Source: Mangrovimicrobium sp033283325
GTDB taxonomy: Bacteria; Pseudomonadota; Gammaproteobacteria; Pseudomonadales; Halieaceae
Reading direction: 5' to 3'
Assembly: GCA_033283325.1 (NCBI GenBank)
Contig: JAWMQO010000002.1
Coordinates: 124,001 to 188,000 of the forward strand
Length of the DNA: 64,000 nucleotides
Part shown: positions 16,490 through 24,654 of the stretch, one piece after another
How positions within the stretch are numbered: position 1 is the first letter of the stretch
Layout of the letters: each line of letters opens with the position of its first letter
Position numbers and translations under genes: made by a program
The notes under the pieces: model-generated
Seen by the model: the letters and a program-made list of their open reading frames with translations, nothing else
Told to the model about the DNA's origin: nothing
Databases searched by the model: none

Positions 16490-16790
16490 ATAAGATCACC
16501 CCCAACGGCAAGGGTGCCGTTGGGGGTGGTGACTAACAAGAATATATCCACACCTTTGTGGTAAAGGCGGAGATTTGAAATGAAAGTCAAAGGAACGAAT
16601 TCCAACGTAATTTCATTCCGTACATCTCTAGCTAGCACACTGCGAGTGCCTACTCTTGCCAGTCGCTCTACCGAGCGCCCCCACTCTAATGATCAGACGC
16701 AAGAGCGTATTTCTTCGCCTAGCTATCAGCGCAACCTTAATCGCATCCGTAGAGAAGCTGACGAACTCGATTGGTAAGCACCGCTTTTTG
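16490..16790 (+). ncRNA. Candidate inhibitory/antitoxin RNA 5' of the antiphage deaminase (DifV/AvcI-like position)
   Basis: The 568 bp between the tRNA and the deaminase gene contains a 14-bp GC-rich hairpin at 16497-16528 (arms CACCCCCAACGGCA / TGCCGTTGGGGGTG, loop AGGG). A second small hairpin CCACA...TGTGG lies at 16548-16561. An AT-rich TATAAAGTATAAG stretch just upstream could serve as a -10 region. In characterised Vibrio AvcD/DcdV systems a small RNA encoded 5' of the deaminase keeps the enzyme inactive. The position, structure and separate downstream promoter for the deaminase fit that architecture. The boundaries given are approximate and no sequence homology to known inhibitor RNAs could be tested. 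Confidence 0.45.
16580..16777 (+). CDS. Small hypothetical ORF, 65 aa, within the putative RNA
   Basis: ATG 16580 is preceded by GGCGGAG with an 8-nt spacing, and the frame ends TAA at 16777. The product is basic and Ser/Thr/Arg-rich (STERPHSNDQTQER, ending RIRREADELDW), without TM or recognisable domain. In Vibrio deaminase systems a short reading frame overlaps the inhibitory RNA but the RNA is the active agent, so this frame may be incidental. An overlapping frame from 16656 is less likely since it runs through the deaminase promoter. Confidence 0.4.
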   Translation: MKVKGTNSNVISFRTSLASTLRVPTLASRSTERPHSNDQTQERISSPSYQRNLNRIRREADELDW

Positions 16791-16854
16791 GTCGAAGACC
16801 CTAGGGCGGTAGCTCACGAACACGCCCTCTGGCACCTGCCATCATTTCCGCGTA

Positions 16855-16883
16855 TTGACTCCGAGGCACCTCCTATTTATAAA
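16855..16883 (+). promoter_or_regulatory. Sigma-70 promoter of the antiphage deaminase gene
   Basis: TTGACT at 16855-16860 and TATAAA at 16878-16883, with a 17-bp spacer, are close to the consensus for both elements. Predicted start near 16890 leaves a leader of about 30 nt before the ATG at 16919. It is separate from any transcript covering the upstream hairpins. Confidence 0.75.
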
Positions 16884-16918
16884 TCGGGGTTTCGTTACAC
16901 TACGATGAGTGGATTGAT

Positions 16919-18502
16919 ATGGCATTGGAAGCCCCCGAACAACAACAAAAGAAGAAGAAGTCCTCCAGTGCGGAAGACATCCACAAACTACTAAAAGACC
17001 GGCAATCTTCAGAACTCGTTATCGCACTCTGTGGCCCACTAGGCTCTGGCATTAAGAGCATTGTCCCAATACTTTCAACGGCCCTTGCGGATCAAGGTTA
17101 TACCGTAGAGCACATTCGTATTAGCACGCTGATGCGAAACGCAATTGAGACCAATCCATCTCTATCCTCTTTGACCCAATATCTCCCTCCAAATGACGCA
17201 GACCAATTTGAAAGATATGACAAACTCCAGGACGCCGGAGACGCTGTTCGAAAGTTTATAAACACGAGCGTGTTGGCCAAGCTGGCCATTGAGGACATAA
17301 AGGTTCGGCGAGACGATAACCAACCGGACCCGGACAAAACCGCTCCCGCCGACATACGAACTGCATACATTGTCGACCAGCTAAAACACCCCGACGAAGC
17401 CAAGCTCCTCAGGACAGTGTATGGCAGCTTGTTTTACATGGTAGGAGTTCTCAGCAAAGAAAAAGAGCGGCTAACCAGACTCGAGAGGGAAGAAAGAATT
17501 GAACCGACGCATGCCCACAAACTCATAGCACGCGACAAGCGAGAGGATTTCGATCACGGCCAGAAGCTAGAAAAAACATTACAGTCAGCCGACTACTTTA
17601 TTCGAAATCGCAGCGGCAATACCGCAGCAATTTCGAAGGCATTGGATCGTTTTATTGAATTGATTCATGGCAAAAATGGCATCACCCCCACGAAAGACGA
17701 AGCAGGCATGTATGCAGCATTCTCGGCCTCATTAGAATCAGCCTGCCTTTCAAGACAAGTTGGAGCTGCTATCTGCACTGACAGTGGTCACATGCTAGCC
17801 ACAGGGAAAAACGATGTCCCTGCACCTCATGGGGGGCTCTACACACATGACCATGGGGAAAATGATCATCGATGCATACATAAAGGAGCAAAGTGCTATA
17901 ACGACGAGTACAAATCGCGCCTTACTCAAGAAATCACTGGCATCTTACAAAAAAAGCCCGAACTAGCCTCTGCAGGCCTTGCACTTACCTTAGCTACCGA
18001 AATTTCCAAGAACACACAAATCGATGCCCTTATCGAATACTCCCGCGCAATCCATGCAGAAATGGACGCGATCGTATCGTTGGCAAGGAACCCCTCTTGC
18101 AGCACACAAGACACAACGCTATTTTCAACAACCTATCCCTGTCACAACTGTGCGAGGCATATCGTGGCAGCAGGGATAAAGCGAGTAGTCTATATCGAGC
18201 CGTACGAAAAAAGCCTTGCCGAGAAGCTTCATGACGATGCAATAACTAGCTCTGACGAGGAAGGCAAAATTCCTTTCGAGCCGTTCGAAGGCGTGGCACC
18301 TCGGCGCTATCAAGTCTTTTTTGTCAGCAACACACCTCGGAAAAAGGACGGCATAGCCCTCAATCATAGTGTTCGCGATAGGAAGAACACGGATGAAGAG
18401 CACATAATTTCCTACCTTGATATGGAGGAAGGGGTAATAAAGAACCTGGGAGAGGCAATTGAGCACGCCGGTGAATTTCAGGTCATAAATGGGCCTGAAT
18501 AA
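16919..18502 (+). CDS. Antiphage deoxycytidylate deaminase with N-terminal P-loop domain (AvcD/DcdV type)
   Basis: 527 residues. An N-terminal P-loop NTPase/nucleoside-kinase-like domain carries Walker A GPLGSGIKS (about residues 40-48). A C-terminal zinc-dependent cytidine/dCMP deaminase domain (about 265-480) has the Zn/catalytic motifs HAEMDAI and PCHNCARHI. This two-domain layout is that of the antiphage dCTP/dCMP deaminases (AvcD/DcdV), which deplete cytosine deoxynucleotides during phage infection. Ordinary dCMP deaminase is only about 150-180 residues. It is the cargo nearest attL, with its own promoter and a structured RNA candidate upstream. Confidence is high for family, moderate for regulation. 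Confidence 0.9.
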   Translation: MALEAPEQQQKKKKSSSAEDIHKLLKDRQSSELVIALCGPLGSGIKSIVPILSTALADQGYTVEHIRISTLMRNAIETNPSLSSLTQYLPPNDADQFERYDKLQDAGDAVRKFINTSVLAKLAIEDIKVRRDDNQPDPDKTAPADIRTAYIVDQLKHPDEAKLLRTVYGSLFYMVGVLSKEKERLTRLEREERIEPTHAHKLIARDKREDFDHGQKLEKTLQSADYFIRNRSGNTAAISKALDRFIELIHGKNGITPTKDEAGMYAAFSASLESACLSRQVGAAICTDSGHMLATGKNDVPAPHGGLYTHDHGENDHRCIHKGAKCYNDEYKSRLTQEITGILQKKPELASAGLALTLATEISKNTQIDALIEYSRAIHAEMDAIVSLARNPSCSTQDTTLFSTTYPCHNCARHIVAAGIKRVVYIEPYEKSLAEKLHDDAITSSDEEGKIPFEPFEGVAPRRYQVFFVSNTPRKKDGIALNHSVRDRKNTDEEHIISYLDMEEGVIKNLGEAIEHAGEFQVINGPE

Positions 18503-18653
18503 CCCAGACTGCGACACCAATGCTACAGGCAATATAATAACAACTATATCTTGTTGTTTTAAAACGTTTTATTTTTCATAAAACGGGGATTATTAGTCCC
18601 CTGTTGCCAAATTTGGGCGTCTTTCGTAGAATCCCCCTACTAGTTGAGGGGTA

Positions 18654-19697
18654 TTGTCGGTGGCAACGATAAGGAAAAGGCAAACTAGCAAAGGCGAGCC
18701 CCGCTACCTCGCCTCGGTACGGCTCAAGGGCCATCCACCTCAAAACGCGACCTTCTCCCGCCTAACAGATGCCAGGAAATGGGCGCAGCACACCGAAGCC
18801 GCTATCCGCGAAGGTCGTCACTTCAAGACGAATCTCGCAAAGAAGCGGACCCTCTCTCAGCTTATCGACCGTTACATCGAAGAGGTATTGCCCACCAAAC
18901 CCAAGAGCAAGCGAAAACAGAAGGCGCAGCTGGAATGGTGGAGTAACGAGATCGGCATCTACACCCTCGCCGACACCACCCCTGCGGTTATAGCAGAGGC
19001 AAGAGACAGGCTCCAGAAAGGGCGCGAACCTGCCACCGTGGTCAGGTACCTAGCCGCCCTAAGCCATGCCTTCACCGTGGCAGTCAATGAATGGGGCTGG
19101 CTTGAAGACAGCCCAATGCGCCAAGTCCGGAAGCCAAAGGAACCCCAGGGTAGAGTCCGCTTCCTATCAGATGAAGAAAGGCATCGATTACTGGCAGCCT
19201 GCGAAGAAAGCGACTGTCCCCAACTTTACCCGGTTGTTGTGCTAGCGATTTCGACCGGTATGAGGCAAGGCGAAATACTCGGGCTAAAGTGGTCCCAGGT
19301 AGATTTATCTAAAGGAACCATGCTTCTTGAAGACACCAAAAATGGAGAACGGAGGGTTGTGCCACTCGTGGGCCGCGCTAACGAACTCATTGCTGACCTT
19401 GGCAAGATCAGGCGAATCGATACAGATTTGGTCTTCCACAGCTCAACGAAGCCATCTGTACCGGTCGCCATTCGCAAGCCGTGGGGGCAGGCCGTTTCTG
19501 CGGCCCAGTTGGAGGACTTCAAATTTCATGACCTACGCCACACTGCCGCATCTTACCTAGCTATGAACGGCGCATCTCAGATCGAAATCGCCGAAATTCT
19601 AGGTCACAAGACGCTTCAGATGGTAAAGCGATACTCCCACCTATCTGAATCTCATACCAAAAGCCTCGTTGAACGCATCAGCTCAAAGCTTTTCTGA
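18654..19697 (+). CDS. int: Site-specific tyrosine recombinase/integrase
   Basis: 347-residue phage-type integrase. N-terminal arm-binding segment (ARKWAQHTEAAI), core-binding SAM-like domain, and catalytic domain with Arg in STGMRQGEILGL, HxxR in HDLRHTAASYL, the second His in ILGHKTLQM and nucleophile Tyr in VKRYSHLSE. TTG 18654 lies five bases after GAGGG and is preferred; GTG 18660 is possible. It presumably recombines the tRNA-Phe att sites. The stop overlaps the next start (TGATG). Confidence 0.96.
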   Translation: MSVATIRKRQTSKGEPRYLASVRLKGHPPQNATFSRLTDARKWAQHTEAAIREGRHFKTNLAKKRTLSQLIDRYIEEVLPTKPKSKRKQKAQLEWWSNEIGIYTLADTTPAVIAEARDRLQKGREPATVVRYLAALSHAFTVAVNEWGWLEDSPMRQVRKPKEPQGRVRFLSDEERHRLLAACEESDCPQLYPVVVLAISTGMRQGEILGLKWSQVDLSKGTMLLEDTKNGERRVVPLVGRANELIADLGKIRRIDTDLVFHSSTKPSVPVAIRKPWGQAVSAAQLEDFKFHDLRHTAASYLAMNGASQIEIAEILGHKTLQMVKRYSHLSESHTKSLVERISSKLF

Positions 19698-20470
19698 TGG
19701 GCAAACTCGACTGGAAGTCCCAAGAAGACTATGAGTTTACCAGCAGTCTAACTAACACTGGGTGGGCGTGGGAGTTTCTACGACGGTCTTCGCAATATCG
19801 CCAAGATTGGATTGATGCAAATACGCAACAGGAGCAGTTTTCTAAGCACCAAGGAGACAATCACTTCAGCATTCATAGAAATCCGTTTGTCATTTTTGAA
19901 CCAGCTCTTCCTGAAGGGGTCCATCCTGATGAGTGGTCGCTAAAGGACAACGTAGAGTTCTTCAGCCCTCTGATGGGCTACGGACACAAATGGGGACTGA
20001 AAGGGCAAATACAAGACCCGGCGATCCCCACCCCACCCAGATTTGAACAAATAGCAAGCGCAAAATTGCTCAACTGGGAAGAGACGAACGACTATTTCTT
20101 CCCAGTGGCAGAAGATGTTGATGTTTTTGTTCAAAACGGAAAATTAGCTGTAGTGGGCATTGATCTAACTCGCTCCCTAACCAACATTCAGGCTGATATT
20201 AGAGCGCTCGTGAAAAGCGAGTTCGAAAAGCGGGAGCTCGACAAACTGGAGCAGCGGGACTTTAAGAAGAAAGCTAACTGGCCAGTATTTCTAAGAATAA
20301 TCGACGCCCGCACGGCCGGTGTACAACAGGCTAAAATTGCTAAAACCCTGCTCGGCGATAAGCTCGTTGAGCATGAGGCAAATACTGCGATAAGCCGTTA
20401 TATCAACAATGACATACCCCGGTTTTCCAACCCCGAAGAGCTTTTACGCCTGGCGAATGAACCCGGCTGA
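19697..20470 (+). CDS. DUF6499/DUF2285-like element protein
   Basis: 257-residue protein, start coupled to the integrase stop. The N-terminal motif WAWEFLRRSSQYRQDW matches the short DUF6499-type segment found in proteins of proteobacterial integrated elements. The C-terminal part (LRIIDARTAGVQQAKIAKTLL, with a helical HTH-like stretch) resembles the DUF2285 region. No catalytic residues are evident. It is probably a DNA-binding or regulatory accessory of the integration module; function is unknown. Confidence 0.6.
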   Translation: MGKLDWKSQEDYEFTSSLTNTGWAWEFLRRSSQYRQDWIDANTQQEQFSKHQGDNHFSIHRNPFVIFEPALPEGVHPDEWSLKDNVEFFSPLMGYGHKWGLKGQIQDPAIPTPPRFEQIASAKLLNWEETNDYFFPVAEDVDVFVQNGKLAVVGIDLTRSLTNIQADIRALVKSEFEKRELDKLEQRDFKKKANWPVFLRIIDARTAGVQQAKIAKTLLGDKLVEHEANTAISRYINNDIPRFSNPEELLRLANEPG

Positions 20471-20563
20471 AGTAACTCTATCCAGAGTTACTGTAAGGGA
20501 CACTATAAACAGCAACCCATAATCTCCTACGTCAATCTTTCACCAAGATAGACGGAGGACGAC

Positions 20564-20806
20564 ATGTCTGACCATAAAGGACGTCTCAAGACTGTTCGAC
20601 AGTTCGCCGAGGAGAACCCGGCCTTCACCGAGGGCAGCCTACGGTGGCTAATCTTCAATTCAGCACCGAGAGTATGTTCACAAGGCCAAGTTCCTGGTAA
20701 CGGTTTGGACTATGCATTGGTCAGGGTCGGCCGCAGGGTCTTGATAGACGAATCACGCTTCTGGCAGTGGATCAATGATCAACGGGGAGGTGCTGAGAAT
20801 GTCTGA
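20564..20806 (+). CDS. Excisionase-like (AlpA/MerR-fold) small DNA-binding protein
   Basis: 80 residues. VRQFAEENPAFTEGSLRWLIF is a winged-helix start typical of phage excisionases, followed by the wing-like ALVRVGRRVLIDESRFWQWI. SD GGAGG lies about 8 nt before the ATG (20564). It probably directs excision or controls element gene expression. The next gene starts inside its last codons. Confidence 0.75.
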   Translation: MSDHKGRLKTVRQFAEENPAFTEGSLRWLIFNSAPRVCSQGQVPGNGLDYALVRVGRRVLIDESRFWQWINDQRGGAENV

Positions 20807-21095
20807 TGGCGACTTCAAATACCATGACGAAGAAGGCAAGGAGTATCTCTACTTGCCTGTCGAAGCTTCCATCAAGGCGCAACGGAAGCGCTTGTTCAGA
20901 GCGCTTCAAGCGGGGCCAATAAACACCATCGAAGCTCGCGAATTTCTCGGTATCATGCACCCCGCTGGACGTATCAAGGAGCTCCGAGACCTAGGATTCA
21001 ACATAAAGTCGATACCGACGCTTATAGAGCAAAATGGGGTCCAAAGCACCATTGCCACTTATCACCTGAGACCCTACGACGATGTTGTCGAATAA
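20799..21095 (+). CDS. Helix-turn-helix protein, 98 aa
   Basis: ATG 20799 follows GGGGAGG and overlaps the excisionase-like stop; an earlier ATG (20775) is rejected on that basis. The product contains FRALQAGPINTIEAREFLGIMHPAGRIKELRDLGFNI, a winged-helix motif common in small phage and element proteins that precede replication genes. It probably binds DNA; the target is unknown. The end overlaps the primase gene by 14 bp. Confidence 0.65.
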   Translation: MSDGDFKYHDEEGKEYLYLPVEASIKAQRKRLFRALQAGPINTIEAREFLGIMHPAGRIKELRDLGFNIKSIPTLIEQNGVQSTIATYHLRPYDDVVE

Positions 21096-22749
21096 TCTCG
21101 GCGCTGGGACCGGAGACACTGCACTTGAGCATGCGATTTTCCATGCAAAGCAAGGCAAAAAGATCTTCAGGCTGAAAACTAACTCGAAGGAGCCCGCTGA
21201 ATCAGGCTGGCAGCAAAAAGCCACTTCCGACGAACAAACTGTTAAAGCGATGTTCAATAAACACCCAGATTCCAACTATGGCATTTTGACCGGCCCCGAT
21301 AATGGCCTAGTAGTACTCGACATCGACGAAAAGAACGATGTCAGTGGAAGTGCATCTATCATTAAACATATCAGCGACGCTGATCTCGATACGTACACGG
21401 TTTCCACGCCATCGGATGGCCGTCATTGCTACTACGTCAGCTTTGACCCTTCACTTAAAAACCGAACCGCCATGCTACCAGGCGTCGACTTCAGGGGCAG
21501 GGGCGGTTACATCGTCGGGCCTGGTTCCAAAATCAATGGGAAAGCCTACAAGGTAATAACTGACAAACCAGTCATGCAATTACCACAGTCAATTGTGCAA
21601 TTGATTGCACAAAAGAAAGTGGTGCAACTGGCTGCACAATCGCCCTTGGCGGGAGTAAACCAAGGTGGACGTGACGACGCTATTTTCAAGTACGCTCGCT
21701 CGCTTCTTAAGGTAGGTTTATCGCACCCTGAGGCGGCGACCTTAGTTTTGACGAAGGCCGGCAACTGCATCCCTCCTTTTCCCGAGGAGCAAGCGCTGAA
21801 ATGCCTGAACTCGGCTTGGAACTATAAAGCAGACAATATCCTCTCCCCTAAAGCCGTCGACGGCGCAGCACTATTGGCAATGGAAATTCCTGAGCCGGAG
21901 TGGGTCGTTGAAAGCATTCTTCCTGTGGGATTGGGGTTACTGGCTGGCAAGCCGAAGGCGGGTAAGTCCTGGATGTCCCTTTCTCTCGCGGTACGTGTTG
22001 CTAGCGGGGGCTATCTATTCGATACGCACCCCGTCAGCTCTGGCGTAGTGACGGTACTGGCCCTTGAAGACACTAGGCACAGGCTAAAGTCCCGGCTGCT
22101 GGACCTTGGTGCAACAGGGCTCAGTGCTGGCGGACTCCAGATTTTCACGGAGTGGCCCAGATCAAATACTGACCTTCTTGAGGAGCACTTGGAATCGCGG
22201 ACAGGGACCAAATTAGTAATTGTCGACACGCATGCGAAGTTTCGACATTCGGCAAAGAGCAACGCCGATCTGTATGGAAAGGACTACGAGGACATATCCA
22301 AGCTGAAGAAGGTGGCGGATAAGTACTCGATAGCCATACTGGTGCTACATCACCTCAGGAAGGCCAAGAGCGACGACCCCTTCGAAATGATCAATGGTAC
22401 AGGTGGTATCACTGGAGCAGCGGACACTCTCTGGGTGCTAGACCGCGCCCCTTCTGCACCTACTGCTAACCTATTTGTCAGGGGGCGAGATGTCGAGGAC
22501 CAGACGCTGAGTCTGCAATTCGAGGGCTGCCACTGGACTCAGATTGGTGAATTTGAGTACAAACCAAATGCTACCGAACTGAAATACCTATCACTTCTAA
22601 AAACCGGACCACTGTCACCAAAACAGCTAGCCGAATCTGTTCAAGACGAAGTTCAGGTAGTTACGAAACGGCTTCAGCGGATGGTGGAAAAAGGCATGAT
22701 CACCAAGGTTGGGCATGGAGTGTACTCATGTCTAGGAGTTGTCCTGTAA
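21082..22749 (+). CDS. Primase-polymerase / RepA-type AAA ATPase fusion
   Basis: 555 residues. The N-terminal bifunctional DNA primase/polymerase domain (about 10-185) has NYGILTGP and the catalytic LDIDEKN. The central RecA/DnaB-like AAA_25 domain carries Walker A AGKPKAGKSWMS (about 295) and Walker B-like LVIVDTHAKF, with VLHHLRKAKSDD as sensor region. A C-terminal winged helix (PKQLAESVQDEVQVVTKRLQRMVEKGMI) follows. This domain layout is that of autonomous replication proteins of phage satellites and integrative elements. It suggests the excised circle can replicate. Confidence 0.85.
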   Translation: MLSNNLGAGTGDTALEHAIFHAKQGKKIFRLKTNSKEPAESGWQQKATSDEQTVKAMFNKHPDSNYGILTGPDNGLVVLDIDEKNDVSGSASIIKHISDADLDTYTVSTPSDGRHCYYVSFDPSLKNRTAMLPGVDFRGRGGYIVGPGSKINGKAYKVITDKPVMQLPQSIVQLIAQKKVVQLAAQSPLAGVNQGGRDDAIFKYARSLLKVGLSHPEAATLVLTKAGNCIPPFPEEQALKCLNSAWNYKADNILSPKAVDGAALLAMEIPEPEWVVESILPVGLGLLAGKPKAGKSWMSLSLAVRVASGGYLFDTHPVSSGVVTVLALEDTRHRLKSRLLDLGATGLSAGGLQIFTEWPRSNTDLLEEHLESRTGTKLVIVDTHAKFRHSAKSNADLYGKDYEDISKLKKVADKYSIAILVLHHLRKAKSDDPFEMINGTGGITGAADTLWVLDRAPSAPTANLFVRGRDVEDQTLSLQFEGCHWTQIGEFEYKPNATELKYLSLLKTGPLSPKQLAESVQDEVQVVTKRLQRMVEKGMITKVGHGVYSCLGVVL

Positions 22750-22833
22750 TCGTGTCTTATCTGTCCGAATGTCTATAAATTCAGACAGTTCCGACATGCA
22801 TTAACTTTCCCGAAATAACCCGTAGGCTCGACG

Positions 22834-23247
22834 ATGAAACTAACACCTGCACAAACCAAGGCAATGCCGTTGCTAGTTAGCGGGCTCAAGCAGAAGGAGA
22901 TCGCCGATAAGGTGGGCGTCACACCTCAAACCATAAGCACCTGGATGAAAAACCCAAAGTTTGTCGCCTATCTCAATCAAGCGCGGACTGATGCACTTGA
23001 TAGCGCCAGGGACTTGTTAAGAGGGCTTGCATTTGAAGCGGTTGAAGAGTTGCGATCGATAATTCTCAACTCAGAGTCTGACGAAGTGAAACGCAAAGCT
23101 ATCATGGACGTCCTTGAAATGATCGGTATAAAGAACCCCTCTCAAGGCCTTTACGGCTGGGGAATTGGGCCAAAAACCCCTCAAGGGGTAGCTCAGAAAT
23201 GGGAGCAAGAGTCCGGCCCCCAACTCTATGCGTTACTGGGCAGCTAG
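22834..23247 (+). CDS. HTH protein resembling phage terminase small subunit
   Basis: 137 residues. N-terminal HTH (LKQKEIADKVGVTPQTISTWMKN) is followed by a helical region with the RDLLRGLAFEAVEELRSII and DEVKRKAIMDVLEMIG pattern seen in phBC6A51-like and terminase-small-subunit-like proteins. Without a large subunit in the element it could redirect a helper phage packaging machine or act as a regulator. It is the last gene before the minus-strand nuclease gene. Confidence 0.55.
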   Translation: MKLTPAQTKAMPLLVSGLKQKEIADKVGVTPQTISTWMKNPKFVAYLNQARTDALDSARDLLRGLAFEAVEELRSIILNSESDEVKRKAIMDVLEMIGIKNPSQGLYGWGIGPKTPQGVAQKWEQESGPQLYALLGS

Positions 23248-23286
23248 GCTTGCAGCTAATTGCACTTGGGTCCAGCGCAGGCTAGT

Positions 23287-24381
23287 TCAGTCGGAAGGTT
23301 TTCGCTTCACTTCATACGCAAGAGGCAGCAGGTCCCATTCATCAATCGCCCATCCGTGGATAAACTCCAGTGTACCCCCCGTCGAGGGACTGCCGTCTAT
23401 AGGTAGTTTAATACCACTGACAATAGCTAGCGCGGTATCACCTTTGTTAGAAGAATGAAGATGGACCTCGTTCCTCGTCATCAGAATCGCATCTACGGTT
23501 TTTGAAGTAGATCCCTTCACTTCCACCATCAAAGACTCTGACGAGTTCTCCGCCAACAAATCATATGGGTGGTTGGTATATTTCTCAGTAACCTTGTAGC
23601 CCATATTTTCCAGATGCTCCGTGGCCAACTCCATTGCTCGCATCTCAACAGCTTTTCGATCTTTAGCCGACATACGGAACCCCTGCCGACCAGCTTCTGT
23701 TTCTAGATTAGGGTTCGCTATCGACTCGACGTCAGACCTTACAACCTCCGACTGAGTCAAATTGCTACCGCGGTCAAATTCTTCATATATCGCCCCTAAA
23801 AGCTCATGTGCCCTTTGCAGGCAAGCAACAAATTCACCCGCTTCAAGACTATCGGTATAAAAACAACTAGCTAGCGCCGTTGCTCGCTCGAATGAAAGGG
23901 GTAGCTTTACCTCTGAGCCGAGAGAAATAATATCGGGGAAATTTTCAACGTCTTGCCCTGCATTCTCAAGCGTTTGAAGCATCCACATTATTCGTCGATC
24001 TAGCTCCTCGTTCGGTACTTGTACCAGGTCTCCTGCCTCGCTGTCCCAAACCGAGGAACTGCAACCCAGCGTTACATAAATTCTTTCTCCGTCAATTGAA
24101 AAATGTATAACCACGTAGAAGCCGGTAGTTGGACGTGGAGAACGGGACTTGGAGTAGAACCTTATCCAAGGGGCCTGTGTCTTCCGTCCGATACCATCAC
24201 TTGCATCAATACTCAGATCAGCTCCCGTCGACCCCATATGATTGGACAGATCAGGGACGAGCTTCCTAAAAATCTCCGGGAGGACCTGGCGAATCAGCTC
24301 ACCCCGCTCTTTCATAGGTTCAGTGTTTGTGCTGCTATATTGACGCTGCAACTCAGCCACGCGTAGCAGTTCTGGGACCAT
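23287..24381 (-). CDS. MrcB-N/DUF3883-like protein, putative restriction nuclease
   Basis: 364 residues. The N-terminal part (PWIRFYSKSRSPRPTTGFYVVIHF...IYVTLG) resembles the MrcB N-terminal (DUF3578) domain that in McrBC-type systems binds DNA. The C-terminal part (about 255-350) has a DUF3883-like PD-(D/E)XK fold with YDLLAEN...LMVEVKGST, giving D-x(n)-ExK. No GTPase domain is present. It is divergent from the C5-methyltransferase, so it is a likely restriction component, but whether it cuts modified or unmodified DNA cannot be told from sequence. Confidence 0.7.
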   Translation of the reverse strand: MVPELLRVAELQRQYSSTNTEPMKERGELIRQVLPEIFRKLVPDLSNHMGSTGADLSIDASDGIGRKTQAPWIRFYSKSRSPRPTTGFYVVIHFSIDGERIYVTLGCSSSVWDSEAGDLVQVPNEELDRRIMWMLQTLENAGQDVENFPDIISLGSEVKLPLSFERATALASCFYTDSLEAGEFVACLQRAHELLGAIYEEFDRGSNLTQSEVVRSDVESIANPNLETEAGRQGFRMSAKDRKAVEMRAMELATEHLENMGYKVTEKYTNHPYDLLAENSSESLMVEVKGSTSKTVDAILMTRNEVHLHSSNKGDTALAIVSGIKLPIDGSPSTGGTLEFIHGWAIDEWDLLPLAYEVKRKPSD

Positions 24382-24654
24382 TTTGGGCTAGCCAAATTAA
24401 TAAATGAGCGGTCATTATCCGCCTCGACATAGATGTGTCAAAGCCCGGCTAATCCCAATGAAGCCTATCTGACAACTCCATCTGTGGCTTGATTTAACTA
24501 ATACTGATTAACACAGCCCGCTCCTGCCCTACTTGTATGAATAGGCTACACATTGCACCGCTTGCCTTGATATAGGCTTCGCATGACAAGCGATTCGTGT
24601 ACTATTTGGAAACAGTGTTGGCTCATTCATTTGCCAAAAGTACGGAGTTTAGGT
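24382..24654. promoter_or_regulatory. Divergent regulatory region of the restriction-modification module
   Basis: 273-bp AT-rich space between the minus-strand nuclease and the plus-strand methyltransferase. TAGGCT (or its complement AGCCTA) recurs near 24462, 24543 and 24572, twice within 30 bp just upstream of the methyltransferase. No separate controller protein is encoded, so this could be an operator for the methyltransferase or an element HTH protein. This is a weak call. Confidence 0.35.

Noticed and set aside
16355..16580. Retron msr-msd
   Set aside because: A strong hairpin is present, but there is no reverse transcriptase anywhere in the element.
16363..16638. 91-aa minus-strand frame between tRNA-Phe and the deaminase
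   Set aside because: Runs across the strong hairpin and possible RNA; no SD and no recognisable fold.
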